DNA of 64,000 nt from Beta vulgaris subsp. vulgaris. Its lineage: Eukaryota > Streptophyta > Magnoliopsida > Caryophyllales > Amaranthaceae. Below are positions 47,591 through 58,149 of the stretch, piece by piece. The stretch spans positions 41,275,536 through 41,339,535 of the forward strand of contig NC_079206.1 of NCBI RefSeq assembly GCF_026745355.1. Reading direction: 5' to 3'. Within the stretch, counting starts at the first letter, position 1. Each line of letters begins with the position of its first letter. Below the pieces are notes generated by a model, which was given only the letters and a program-made list of their open reading frames with translations, was not told the DNA's origin and ran no database searches. The position numbers and the translations under genes are program-made.

Positions 47591-48135
47591 CATACCATGA
47601 CAGCCGATGGTACAGCAAGCCTCAGAAGTGCAGGAATACCTTGAAACGATGCAGTACAGAAACCGGTCCAAGTTCTTGAAAACGAGGAAGAAAATTTCAC
47701 ATAAAGTGCTAACAACAAGCAGTTGATCCAGTACGATATAGTATTTGCAAGTGCTGCGCCTTTGCTTCCTAGGCCAGATTTGAACACCAACATCCAACAG
47801 ATTAATATGTGCAGTAAAGTAGTAATTCCAGAGGTCAGCATCATGGGAGAAACTATGTTTTGGGTTTGGAAGAATCTTATAAGGCATTGAAGGAGGCTAT
47901 AAGCAAAAAGACTTGGAATCATGAATTGGGCATAAGGCGCTGCTTCAGCTGCTATCTTATGATCCTGTCCTAAAGCTACCAGAATTGTTTCGGTATATGA
48001 CCATATCACACTAATGGGGATGCTTATTACCAACAGAAGAACCATGGCTCGCTGTGTGTGTATGCCCACCATATGGTATTGCTCTGCGCCATATGACTGG
48101 CCACATATGGTCTCTAGTGCACTCGCCATTCCTAG
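47591..48135 (-). CDS. MATE exon 2
   Basis: 545 nt opening CTAGGAATGGCGAGTGC after an ATCAG acceptor. It reads the family signature LGMASALETICGQSYGAEQY and then helices 3 to 6 (VLLLVISIPISVIWSY, YSLLQCLIRFFQTQNIVSPM, LHILICWMLVFKSGLGSKG, SYWINCLLLALYVKFS). Fully open. It ends ATGGTATG|GTAAGG, phase 2. Confidence 0.92.
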
Positions 48136-48432
48136 CTGATCACCAGAAAATTACAAGATGTTTAGAGTTTAGATTGCCTGCAGTCTCTGTGGCTGGCCTG
48201 AACATAACCATTTATGAGCACAACATCTGTTGTGAAAGTAAGCATTTATGATCTAATACAACATTTGTTGTTAAATAACAAATATAAAATAAAATAAAAA
48301 TATGAATAACAAACTGATGTTCACATAAGTTATCGGGTGGGTACTAGTTGTTGACCCCGGGGATCCCTAAGTCATTTACCAATGTAAATTTCAAGTGTTT
48401 AATCAAACACTTGAGATAAGTGGGAAAAAGGA

Positions 48433-48437
48433 GGGCG

Positions 48438-48471
<34 letters not shown>

Positions 48472-48657
48472 CTAAGACCATGTATGGGGGTTGACGCCTG
48501 CCTAGTGCCGGAAGGTCAAGGAAGTTGATGACCTGATGAATGGGGAGCCGGCAACTGAAGCCTCGGTGGACGGCGGCCGTAAGTATAACAGTTCTAAGGT
48601 AGTGAAATTCCTTATCGTGTAAGTTCCGACCTGCACGAAAGGCGTAATGATCTGGGC
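48433..48657 (+). other. Plastid-like 23S rRNA gene fragment (NUPT) in MATE intron 1
   Basis: About 225 bp closely follow the large-subunit rRNA core around the central peptidyl-transferase region: GGGCGACTGTTTACTAAAAA, CACAGGTCTCCGCAAAGTC, AGTGCCGGAAGGTCAAGGAA, CGGCGGCCGTAAGTATAAC and GCACGAAAGGCGTAATGATC. The invariant rRNA positions have decayed (for example GGTCCTAAGGTAGCGAAATT reads GTTCTAAGGTAGTGAAATT), and both sides are unrelated, so it is not a working rRNA. The wording fits the chloroplast gene best. A mitochondrial 26S source is the alternative. Confidence 0.85.
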
Positions 48658-48750
48658 TAGACGTTGGATTGTGCTCGTAAAATAATCTTCCGGTTCCTTT
48701 TGGATCTTTTACATAGTAAATTATAATATGAATTATTGATCAATATAATC

Positions 48751-49247
48751 CTTGGCTTCAAGAGAGAACATATATGTATATATAATTAATTACAAAGACT
48801 ATAATACAATCTTAGTTTTGAAATTTTAAGTTAATGTGTAAAAATATAATCGATGTAATTAAATACTATAGTGGTGTTAATTAGGGAGGTTATAAAAATT
48901 TTACAAGTTTCTCTTTTAATATAGAGTACTCAAAGGTAGGACATGTTATTATTAACACTAGATTAATGAGTATAAACATATACATTTGTATTTAATTGTT
49001 ATAACTCTTGGCTTCAAGAGAGAACATATATATATAAGTATATAATTAATTACAAAGACTATGATACAATCTTATTTTTGAAATTTTAAGTTAATGTGTA
49101 AAAATATAATCGATGTAATTAAATAGTGTAGTGGTGTTAATCAGGGAGGTTATAAAAAGTTTTAAGAGTTTGTCTTTTATAAGAGTACTCAAAGATAGGG
49201 CATGCCATTATTAACACTAGATTAATGAGTATTAATATATACATTTG
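48751..49247 (+). repeat. 256-bp tandem duplication in MATE intron 1
   Basis: Unit 1 (48,751-49,006) and unit 2 (49,007-49,247, continuing at 53,287) both begin CTTGGCTTCAAGAGAGAACA. They share AATTAATTACAAAGACTAT, TGTAAAAATATAATCGATGT and TAACACTAGATTAATGAGTA. A LINE inserted into unit 2, so the duplication came first. Confidence 0.85.
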
Positions 49248-49536
49248 GGGAGAATCATCTAAGACACAAGGTGAGGCTGGAGAAGTCGTAGAACAAGAGA
49301 AAAGGAATGGAACATTAACTAACACAGAGCAGAATATTATGATTCCTGACATATTCAATTGAAGGCAACTGCCGGAGTGGTGTTTGGTGAAGAAGCTCGA
49401 CAAAAATGGAAGACATTTACTAATCAGAGTAAAATTTCTGATAAAGGTATGGGCCTCAAATTTGTAGCTCCTACTGTTGTAGAAGGAATCCCCACAGCTC
49501 ATTTAGAGAAGAATGAAGTAGAAAAATGAAATATGG

Positions 49537-50223
49537 ATGAATGCTGTGATGGTTTATGTAGTTGGCCAGAACCCTACATTAACTTCTGTGAGAGCTTACA
49601 TTATGTCACAATGGCAACTAACGGATGAACCTCAAATGTTTAAACATGAGGAGGGATACTTTGTGATTAAACCGGGTAGTCGTGAAATTAGGAATTCAGT
49701 TTTGTATGAAGGACCTCATTTGTTTTATGGCAAACCCATGATTGTTAAACAATGGACAGCTAATTTCAATTTTCATAGTGGAGTGTTAAAGGTTATTCCT
49801 ATATGGATTAAGCTTCCAAACTTGCTTCTTTATTGCTGGAGTGAAGGTTCACCCATTAGGATTGGTAGTCTAATTGGAGTTCCTCTATATGCTGATGAAT
49901 GTACTTCTAAATCATTGGGACTCTCTTTTGCAAGGATATTGGTTGAAATGGATGTTATAAAGGAGGTAAAGAAAGAAGTGAAAATAGCTGATCCTAATGG
50001 GAAAGTTATTTCTCAAGTTGTGTTATATGATTGGCTACCCCCTTTTTGCAAGAAATGCAATGTTATTAGGCAAAATTGTGATAACAAACATAATCAAAAA
50101 ATCCAGCTTAAGGCTCCACAACAAAATTGGGTTAAGAAATCTGTGATGGTGATTGAGCCACAGGAAGTTACTAAAATTTCTAAGGTTGATTTTGTTGCAG
50201 GGGATTTTGGCAGTAGACTTTAG
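49537..50223 (+). CDS. LINE ORF1 (DUF4283-type nucleic-acid-binding protein)
   Basis: 228 codons remain open: MNAVMVYVVGQNPTLTSVRA, KHEEGYFVIKPGSREIRNSV, IPIWIKLPNLLLYCWSEGSP, IGVPLYADECTSKSLGLSFA, then VLYDWLPPFCKKCNVIRQNC. This is the DUF4283 fold followed by a degraded zinc knuckle, as in ORF1 of plant L1 elements, which binds the element RNA. A stop just upstream (near 49,520) means the N-terminus is truncated or starts here. Confidence 0.85.
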   Translation: MNAVMVYVVGQNPTLTSVRAYIMSQWQLTDEPQMFKHEEGYFVIKPGSREIRNSVLYEGPHLFYGKPMIVKQWTANFNFHSGVLKVIPIWIKLPNLLLYCWSEGSPIRIGSLIGVPLYADECTSKSLGLSFARILVEMDVIKEVKKEVKIADPNGKVISQVVLYDWLPPFCKKCNVIRQNCDNKHNQKIQLKAPQQNWVKKSVMVIEPQEVTKISKVDFVAGDFGSRL

Positions 50224-50479
50224 CCTAGCTGGTGGTCCTGTCAGTGAGGTAGATCCTTGCAACTTTATTACACCTACTCAGACACAAGGTTTACAGAACA
50301 AAGAAACTAACTGATGAAAGAGCCTGGAAGGTGATCACTCGAAAGACAAAGGATAAGGGGAAACAAGTAGGCCATCAGGCTTCAAGAATGATACAAGCAG
50401 TGCTCAAGACTCGGGCTTCAAGAATGATACCTTACAGTGCTCAAGACTCAGGTAGACCCGAGGGTGCTAAGGGACCAAA

Positions 50480-53146
50480 CCCTTATCTATCATGATAATA
50501 ATGGTCTCTTGGAATGTCAGGGTTCTACTCGTGGACTAACAAAGGTGTGGGTGAAGATAGGATTGCTAGTAGAATATCTTTGGATTGATAACTTTTCAGA
50601 AATTAAAGTTAACCATCTTCCTTATGGTATATCTGATCACTCTCCTTTAATGTTCAATATGAATCCTAATGTTGTTGAAGGTGGTAGGCCCTTAAATTTA
50701 ACAACATTCTCTGTGATCATGAAAACTTTGAAGATGCAGTGAAGATAGCTTGGAAGGAAGTGAATGATATATTTCACATGAAGAAAGTTTGGCACAGACT
50801 TAAGAATGTTAAACAAGCCCTCAAAAGTTTACATTCAAAGCACTATGCTCATGCTCACATTAAAATGGAAGATTTTAGAAGACGACTTACAGCTCTACAA
50901 GCACTGTCACTCTTTCAAGATGATGTTGATGTTCAGCTGGAAGAAAAAGAGTGCTATGATAAACTGAGATTCTGGTCTAAGGTTGATGAGAGCATATTGA
51001 GACAGAAGTCCAGAATCACTTGGCTTTCACTAGGTGATTCCAACTCTAAACTTTTATATACTGCTGTTAAATCAGGAAAGCAATTCAAGGAATAGACTGG
51101 CTTTGATTTCTTCTGAGGATGACAATCCTCTCACAAACATAGCAAATATTAACAAGAGCTAGTTGGTTTATATGAAAAGCTTTTGGGTACTTGTGCAGCT
51201 GAATTGCTAGGAATTGATCTTCCTACAATTAGAGAGGGTCCTACCTTAAGTGCTGCAACTAGGGAAATGCTAGTAAAGCCTATTAGTGATCAGGAGATTG
51301 ACAATGCTCTTTGGGCTATTGATGACTCTAAGTCCCAGGTTTCAATGCTGTCTTCTTCAAGAAATGTTGGCCATTCATTAAAAGAGATATTTATGATGCA
51401 GTGCTGCTTCTTACAGTCCTACATGCATGGGCCTATAAACATCACTGCTGTGACACTTATTCTCAAGAAAGACAATACTAGATATGCTAAGGATTTTTGT
51501 CCTATAGCCTGCTGCACTATTCTTTACAAAATAGTGTCTTAAAATAATCACTCACAGGTTGCATGAGGTTATAGGGGAGGTAGGTTATAAGGGAGGTGGT
51601 GATCAATCTCAGAAAGACACACAGCTAATAATGTAATCCTGACAACTGAATTGATTAGAGGGTATGGTAGAGCTCACATCTCTCCAAGATGTGTAATCAA
51701 GGTGGATATTAGGAAGGCTTATGATTCACTAGAGCGGACTTTCCTCGATATGAGTTGGCCTTTCCAAATCAGTGTATAAGATGGATAATGGCTTGTATTC
51801 GGAGTGTTTTATACTCTATCTTGGTTAATGGAATTCCTACTAAAGCATTTAAAGCAAAAAAAGGCTTAAGACAGGGAGATCCCCTATCTCCTTTTTGCTC
51901 TATGTATGGAATACTTAAGTAGATGCCTTGGAAGGCTTAAATTGAACCCTGATTTCAATTTTCACCCTAAGTGTGAGAGGATTCACCTCACACACCTCAT
52001 GTTTGCTGACAATTTGTATTGTTGGCTGCGCAACAGTGAACTGCAGCAGTGAACTTGCCAATAGGTACACTTCCTTTTAAGTACTTAGGAGTCCCTCTTA
52101 CTCCTAAAAACTAAGTTCCTCTCAATGTAAACCTCTCATTGAAAAGATTACATAGAGCTCAGAGCTCGATGGCTCATTTGCTCTCATATGCAGGAAGATT
52201 ACAGCTTATAAGAACTATCTTGAGTAGTATGCAGAATTATTGGGCACATTTTTCCCCTCTCAAAGAAAGTTATTGAAGTTGTAGAGAGTATTTGTAGAAA
52301 ATTTTTATGGATTGGGTCTACTAATCCATCTCATAAAGCTCCTGTTGCTTGGGCTGATTTTCATAAGTCCAAAACAGCTGGTTGTTGGAATCTGATTGAT
52401 ATGAAGCTGTGGAACAAGGCTGTCATTATGAAGCTTTTATGGGCCTTAGCTTTCAAGAGTGACAAGCTGCGGGTAAGGTGGGTTTTCACCTACTATATTA
52501 AAAGAGGGAATGTTTTCAGTGTTGCCATCAGTAGCAACACATCATGGTTGTTGAGGAAGATAGTTGAGAGTAGAAGCAGCTTAAGGAGGTTAGGATTCAG
52601 TTCTTAAAAATGAGCAATTCAGTACAAAAATATCTACACATTGCTGCTTGGTGACCATGATAGAGTCCATTGGAGGAGACTTCTGTGCAACAACAATGCC
52701 ACGCGCAAAAGCAAGTTTACCCTTTGGCTTGCTTTGCAAAATAGACTTTACACTCCAGATAGGTTGAGTATGTGGAATATTGAAGTAGAATTTGTAGTCT
52801 TTGTGACAAGGAGCAGGAATCAGTGAATCACCTTTTCTTTGAGTGTGAGTTTGCTACTGGTGTCTGGCATCCTATTTTGCAGATGATGGGATTTAATCAA
52901 CAGGGACGAGGTTTTCAGTATGAGTGGCAGTTAGCAGCTACTAACGCTCATAGCAAGCGTAGAAGATCAATGCTCTATGTTATGCTATTCACTGAAGTAG
53001 TGTATACAATTTGGATTCAAAGAAACAACAAAATTTTCAGAGGGTCTTGCTTGCCTACTAGCCAAGTCATGAAAGAAATGTTTTCTAAAGCCTCTGCTAG
53101 CTGTAAAGATAGTGATAGAATTTTACTTTTGAGAAACAATATATAG
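50480..53146 (+). pseudogene. LINE ORF2 remnant (endonuclease, RT, zf-RVT)
   Basis: The endonuclease is reduced to its first residues (MVSWNVR) and last block (NHLPYGISDHSPLMFN). RT follows: SRITWLSLGDSNSKLLYTAV, VTLILKKDNTRYAKDFCPIA, and LMFADNLY at 52,002-52,013, where F-A-D-D is expected, so a catalytic aspartate has become asparagine. The C-terminal zf-RVT domain (WLALQNRLYTPDRL, NHLFFECEFATGVWHPIL) ends the element. Multiple frameshifts show it is dead. Confidence 0.85.
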
Positions 53147-53299
53147 CAATTGTAGGGTGTTAGGTTGTGTTGGCCCTTGTTCTCTCCCCTTGTTGGTGGT
53201 GAGTAATTTCGGCTTTTGTGTTGCTTTGGTGTGTATTCCCCATTTTTTTGGTAGCCAATAATAATTTTGAATTGTCCAAAAAAAAAACATATATATTTG

Positions 53300-54126
53300 T
53301 ATTTAATTGTTTTAAAGAGAGATATTATCTTGTCGATAAATTTTTTTTTTTCCCACAAAGACCAATATGAAATTATATATTAATGGTTAGTGCATTTGTT
53401 TTTCAAATGAGCAGTTAGGGGTTCGAGTTTTAACACACATATTTTTATTGTTTAAAAATGCCTCAATTTTTCTAAATGTTACGCTTTCCTTTTATGGATG
53501 TTTCTATTTAATTGTTACACTTTCATTCTCCTTAACTTTTTACACTTTTCTACCACATATACTCCATATGTAACACCCCTAGATTTGCATGAGCATTGTC
53601 ATCTTTGGGCCCTAACCCGCAAGGATTTACTTTGGTGCAGAATAAAAATCCTATCGAAAAAGCCTCTACTATGTTGAGGTGTCACCTCTATATAAAGAAG
53701 GTTCCGTCCTTCTCAACTTTCGATGTATCATAACCCCCGATATTCGTGAAGTGGAACGGCCCAAAAGCCCACGCGAGCCCAGAAATCGACGGGGTGTGGG
53801 GTTTGGATGCGGAAAAATCGAATGGGTTAGGGGAGTGTGTGAAAATCGACGGTGTTGGGGGAAGGGTGGGGAAATCGACGGGGTGCTACGAGGGTGAGGA
53901 AAACGACGAGGGTGTTAGGGTAAGGGAGAGGGCGGGATGCAGAGGGGTTATGGAGGGGGGCTGCTGGGTGGTGGAGGGAAGGGGGGTTGGAGGGTGGGAG
54001 AGGATTAGGGCTTGGGTTAGAGTTTAGGGTTAGGATTAGAGGTTAATTAGGGTATAAATTAGAAAATTAGGATTAATGACGAATGACGGTTAAAAATTAG
54101 GATTAGAGGTTAACACCGTTCGTCAC
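53300..54126. other. MATE intron 1, unassigned part
   Basis: From 53,376 a short tRNA-like stretch (GGTTAGTGCATTTG, then GGGGTTCGAGTTTT) suggests a SINE head. A possible LTR start, TGTAACACCCCTAGATTT, lies at 53,570 without a visible partner. 53,760-54,060 is G-rich with degenerate GGGTTAG-like words. No gene. Confidence 0.4.
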
Positions 54127-54129
54127 TAA

Positions 54130-54443
54130 CAGTATGTTTGGTTCATTTTTAGTAAAGGAAAGAAAGGGAAGAAAGAAAGGAAGGGAAGAGAAAGGAAAAG
54201 GATGGAAGAGAAAGGAAAAAAACCTTAATTTCCCATGTTTGGTATAAATTTTCTCTTTCCTTCCGAATTCCCCCGCTTTTGGGAGTAAAAAAAAAAGTGA
54301 AATTTTATTAAAGAGTCTTTCTTTCCAATTCCTCCCATTTCCGTTAACTTAATTTTTTTTTTAATGAACCAAACATTGGAAAGTAATAAATTTCCTTCCA
54401 CTTCCTTACCTTTCCTTCCAAATTCCTTCTACCAAACAAACTG
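54130..54443. mobile_element. Tourist-like MITE in MATE intron 1
   Basis: 314 bp with ends CAGTATGTTTGGTTC and (inverted) CAGTTTGTTTGGTAGAAGG, flanked by TAA on both sides (54,127-54,129 and 54,444-54,446). The interior is rich in GGAAAGGAAAGAAAGG. Same size class and TSD as the MITE at 38,415, but a different TIR. Confidence 0.8.
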
Positions 54444-54770
54444 TAAGGGTATTTGGATGTATTAGGTTGAAATTGAGCAAAACTCGTTTATTTAATTTTC
54501 TGAAAACTCGAGGATATTTGGCGAGAAAACCATTCTTTTAATTAGTGTTTTGAGCTAGTCAAGACACTAAAATCTACTTAAAAAGCTTGTGTTGAACACG
54601 TCCATTCGTCCAAATGTTAGTTTGGATCAACTAATAAAATGAAAAAGGAATGAAACAAAATAAAAAAAAAAATATAAAAACATAGAATGCAAGTTTTTTT
54701 TAAAAAATAGAATATAACATAAATACATATATAGGAAAAAAAAAAAGGATTTGGGAGAAATTGAACTCAC

Positions 54771-55118
54771 TAGCAAGCTGAATCCAGTAACATATGCGAA
54801 GGAGGTAGCCATAGAAGCTCCAGACAGAGCTATCTCGCCAAGGTGGCCCACCATCATGAGAGAAATTATATGTAACGAAAATGTCAATAGACCAACTAAT
54901 ATCAATGGACCTGCTAACCGTAGTTGTTTCTTGACTTCATCTTGAAAAGCCTTTCCACGTTGAGTTTTCTCCCGGTCTTGATCCTCGTTTAATATTACAA
55001 GTTCATCATGTTGAGATTCATATGTATTTCTTTCATTTTGTATTGGGTCTTCTCGGACTTGATAGAGTGGCTTACTAAGAAGAAGGAGAGTAGTTGTTGG
55101 TTTCTCTGGTTTATCCAT
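54771..55118 (-). CDS. MATE exon 1
   Basis: 116 codons from ATG at 55,118. The N-terminal 67 or so residues are hydrophilic and cytosolic, followed by two membrane helices of the first MatE domain (GPLILVGLLTFSLHIISLMM and the SGASMATSFAYVTGFSLL segment). It ends TTGCTA|GTGAGT, a good donor, in phase 0. The 6.6-kb intron that follows holds a MITE, a LINE and a plastid-like fragment. Confidence 0.88.
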
Positions 55119-55878
55119 TTTCAGTTTGGGAGACTAGACAAAAGGTAGGTAAATTAATTTTAAATAGTGACGAAACTGGGAAAGTCGGCAATTTATGGAT
55201 TGTGTTTGTGACGTCTGAAAAAACGATGGCTCGTTTGATAAAAACTACCGCTGATGAACTCGGCCCGATCCGATTTTTGAGTAAGTTTTGCCATTTTGGG
55301 CAGAATTTTTTGGTCCGACCGGCTCGGTCTGATTTTTCATTTTGGGCCGGGCTTTGGACAAGTCAAAAATGACTTTTTTGTTTATTTTTTTGGCCCGAAA
55401 GATTCGCTCATTTGGCCTGAAATACCGGAGTTCAGGCACAAAAATTTGACTGAAATTTCGGCGCGGCCCGTCTGGTCCATGATCACCTCTAATAAAAGAA
55501 CCAACAAATGTTACGCCCAACATTATTGATACTAAATAACCTGAGCCGACCTATGTGGGATTTTGAGTGGCATCGGCTCCTCAAAAATATTTTTTTTAAA
55601 AAGAATATTAAGAAAAAAATAAAGTCTAAAATACGTAAAGAAAGGTAAAGGCGAAACTTAAAAATGTTAACTCTTCTTAATTCACAAATCTCAAAAACTT
55701 AAAAAGTGTACGACAAATAACTGCATAAGAGAGAAAAAGATAAAATAAAAAAAATAACCTAAAAAGTGACATATTAGAGTTTACAATATATAGGACCAGG
55801 AGCATGCCGTAGTTGTACAAGACATGGTCGTGCACAGACACGCTACCACTCATTATGCGCCACGTGGAGCTGGATCGT
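55119..55878. other. Upstream region of the MATE gene
   Basis: This would contain the MATE promoter on the minus strand, but I see no convincing TATA box. 55,250-55,480 has a cluster of TTTGGCCCG / GGCCCGATCCGATTTTT words in both orientations, which looks like an old repeat. The rest is AT-rich up to the LTR at 55,879. Confidence 0.4.
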
Positions 55879-57779
55879 TGTAACACCCACGATTATTCTC
55901 TATTTTCCAAAAATAATTTTTTAATATAAAATTTAGAGGATTATCAAAATATTATCGCCCGTGTAATAACGTATCGCCTTATCTAGAATTTTGCAACGGA
56001 AATAATAATAATAATAAATAACTTTGAAAATAAACTCAGCCAACCAAAAGCCAACTCCAAAAGTCAAACCAACATAAAGTCAAAGTTAACTACAAAAGTA
56101 AAAGTCAACTATAGAATGATAAAGTCAACACAAGCTCTCCATGACTTCCCGAACCCATGATACATCATCTTCAAACCTGTAACGGACGATGCACTATTGA
56201 TCCCTAGAGACTACTCATCAAATAGGTCATCACATGATCAATAAGGCATAGTCATGATCAATTGATCAATACATACACACAAAGCACGTAATCAGCAAAG
56301 TTGAGTACTACATAGAAAATAACTATAAAATCTAACATGATACTAATAAACATTAAGCAGTAATAAATAATAGTATAATGGAATAATTGATTCGAATAAT
56401 ACAACCTTTTACAAATTAATTTTTAATAAGTCGACCTTTCATTTATTTTTGAATAATGCAGCCATTTGGAGGTATTTGCTTTTAATTGGCTTTGACATGT
56501 TGATAATCAGTTTGTTTAGTAAGGCACAATTCCCAACTTGTCCATTTTTCCTTTCTTTTGCCTTCATGCCTACTTCTGTGTAAAAAGTTAATGTTTTAGA
56601 TGATTTTCTATCATTTTCACTCATAACAAGTAAATAAGATATAAAGGTTGCATTATTCAGGAATAATTGCAAGGTTTGTTTATTAAAAATTAATTGGTGA
56701 AATTTTGTATTATTAGAATCAATTATTCCTAGTATAATAACATAGCAGACTACTTTTACTGAACTAGACTCCACAATTAATAAGTTAATTAATTTAGATG
56801 AAATAGGCAATGGAATGAGTTGTCCAAAGCAAACCAATCTTCAACTTCAAAGACGAAGTACGGGCGCGACTATGTACTCCCTTGACCTACGATATCGACG
56901 AACCTTTTAAATAAAAATAGGACGCAGTGATCAATTCAATCCCAAGAAAAGTCATGGGCTACCACCATGTACTCAAACTCATACTAGTCCAACACTTCAA
57001 AGTGCACAAGTCTAAAGTTACTGCTATTCACTTTTCCACTTTAAGTTATTAATAAATTATTACTTGGTATGACTTGTAAAATAAGACAAACAATATAATC
57101 ACCAAAGATACATAAACTTCCATTTTTATCGTAGGATTAGATAAGGTAATCATTAACTTAACTACCCAAGAATAATTCCAATACCATTATTTATTTGTTG
57201 ATCCAAGTCAACAACCAACCAACACTTTCATAGGTGAATAACCAACTTACCAAATAGTCCTCAAAAAGTAATTAAATAATCAAAAGGGAGCAACATGTTC
57301 CAATTCATGATCCAGTACCAAGATACTTCCTCTGTAACAAAATAGATGTTACACATTTGAAAACACAACATACTTTTTTAGGCAATTTTTTTTGAAGATG
57401 AGAGAGATATAGAGAAAGAAAAAAGAAGACTCATGTGATAGGAGAGAGATAGAGAGAGATTATTGCTTAAAAAAGAAGTGTAACATCTATTTTATTACAA
57501 GTACATTTAGAAAGTGTAACATCTATTTTGTTACACTCTTTCTTTCTCTTTTTTATTTTCTTTTCCTTTTCTACTTTCTCTCTCCTTATAATGTTAATAT
57601 GATAAGTATTAGTACGTAATTTAACCTAGTAAAATTAGGAGTTTATTTTTGACCACTTATAGGGTAAAGTCAAAGCTAATTAAAAAAAGTATTTTCAATT
57701 AAAAAAATCCGAAATTATTTTCATTAAATAATTTAACACAAATATTTACTAAATGGGTATAAAAATACGGGGTGTTAGA
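55879..57779 (-). repeat. 3' LTR of the minus-strand chromovirus
   Basis: On the minus strand it runs from CTAACACCCCGTATTTTTAT (57,779, with TG decayed to TC) to TCGTGGGTGTTACA (55,879). It shares with the solo LTR the GCGATACGTTATTACACGGG block, the GAGTACTACATAG (inverse of ATGTAGTACTC) block and the terminal GGGTGTTACA. A MITE-like foldback sits in it at 57,326. Confidence 0.85.
57326..57543. mobile_element. Stowaway-like foldback MITE
   Basis: The left end CTTCCTCTGTAACAAAATAG and the inverted right end GAAAGAGTGTAACAAAATAG share TGTAACAAAATAGATGTTAC. The interior holds AGAGAGATATAGAGA runs and a third copy of the motif. Size and CTCCCTCCGT-like start suggest Tc1/mariner-derived Stowaway. 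TA flank only on the left. Confidence 0.5.
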
Positions 57780-58149
57780 ATCTACCCTCCTTAAAATAAA
57801 TTTCGTCGTGAAACTTAAAGTATTACTCAAATGATCAACTCATACTCTTGTTTATAGAAATAGCTCATTAACTCTAGCTTAGCCAACTACCAACACTTGA
57901 AATATAAAATCTCATCTTACATTTGACATTTCTCATAAATAACTTTAATGAATCAAAATCACAAACTCTATACTATAATAAGGAATTAAAGATGTAGGAA
58001 TATTCATACTATAACAATTCATAAGTAGCGCATGAAACAAATCAAAGTTTTATCAGAAAACATCTAATCACACTTGCTACTAAATAACTATGAACACTAA
58101 CGTACAAAATTGGTATGAATTCTATACGTCCTCATAACTAAGAGTTTAC

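Larger units (their letters stand above)
49248..53286 (+). mobile_element. LINE (L1-type), internally deleted, in MATE intron 1
   Basis: Two ORF regions in L1 order end in a short A-tail (53,278-53,286). It is flanked by an imperfect 13-bp duplication (ATATATACATTTG at 49,235, ACATATATATTTG at 53,287). At 4.0 kb it is shorter than usual plant LINEs. Most of the endonuclease is deleted and the RT is cut by several frameshifts. It lies opposite to the MATE transcript. Confidence 0.85.
38849..55118 (-). pseudogene. MATE efflux transporter (DETOXIFICATION family), exon 6 frameshift
   Basis: Eight exons on the minus strand encode a plant MATE (multidrug and toxic compound extrusion) protein, a proton-coupled exporter with 12 membrane helices and two MatE domains. 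Landmarks in order are LAGPLILVGLLTFSLHIISL (helix 1), MVGHLGEIALSGASMA, LGMASALETICGQSYGAEQY, EMWSFEMIVLLSGLLPNP, TRVSNELGAGNPQSARLAVY, GVARGC-WQ, GLWLGIICALIVQVIA and NWEREATKATERVFES. All introns are GT-AG and in phase. Exon 6 has 121 nt where 119 keep the frame: two extra bases (TA) in a TATATA run bring a stop at codon 443, removing the last two helices. Without them the product would be 513 residues, a normal family length. It may be a pseudogene or an assembly error. Introns 1 and 5 hold retroelements. Confidence 0.88.

Noticed and set aside
48433..48657. Functional rRNA gene
   Set aside because: Only about 225 bp, with changes at invariant positions and unrelated flanks.
53570..53700. 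Start of a further LTR (TGTAACACCCCTAG)
   Set aside because: No matching end, TSD or partner found nearby; kept only as a remark.
54000..54060. TTTAGGGTTAGGATTAG words, possible interstitial telomere repeat
   Set aside because: Too short and irregular for a TTTAGGG array; surrounded by general G-rich sequence.
54447..54640. Third MITE beside the one at 54,130 (GTATTTGGATG … CGTCCAAATGTTAG)
   Set aside because: The inverted match is short and imperfect and no target duplication is visible.
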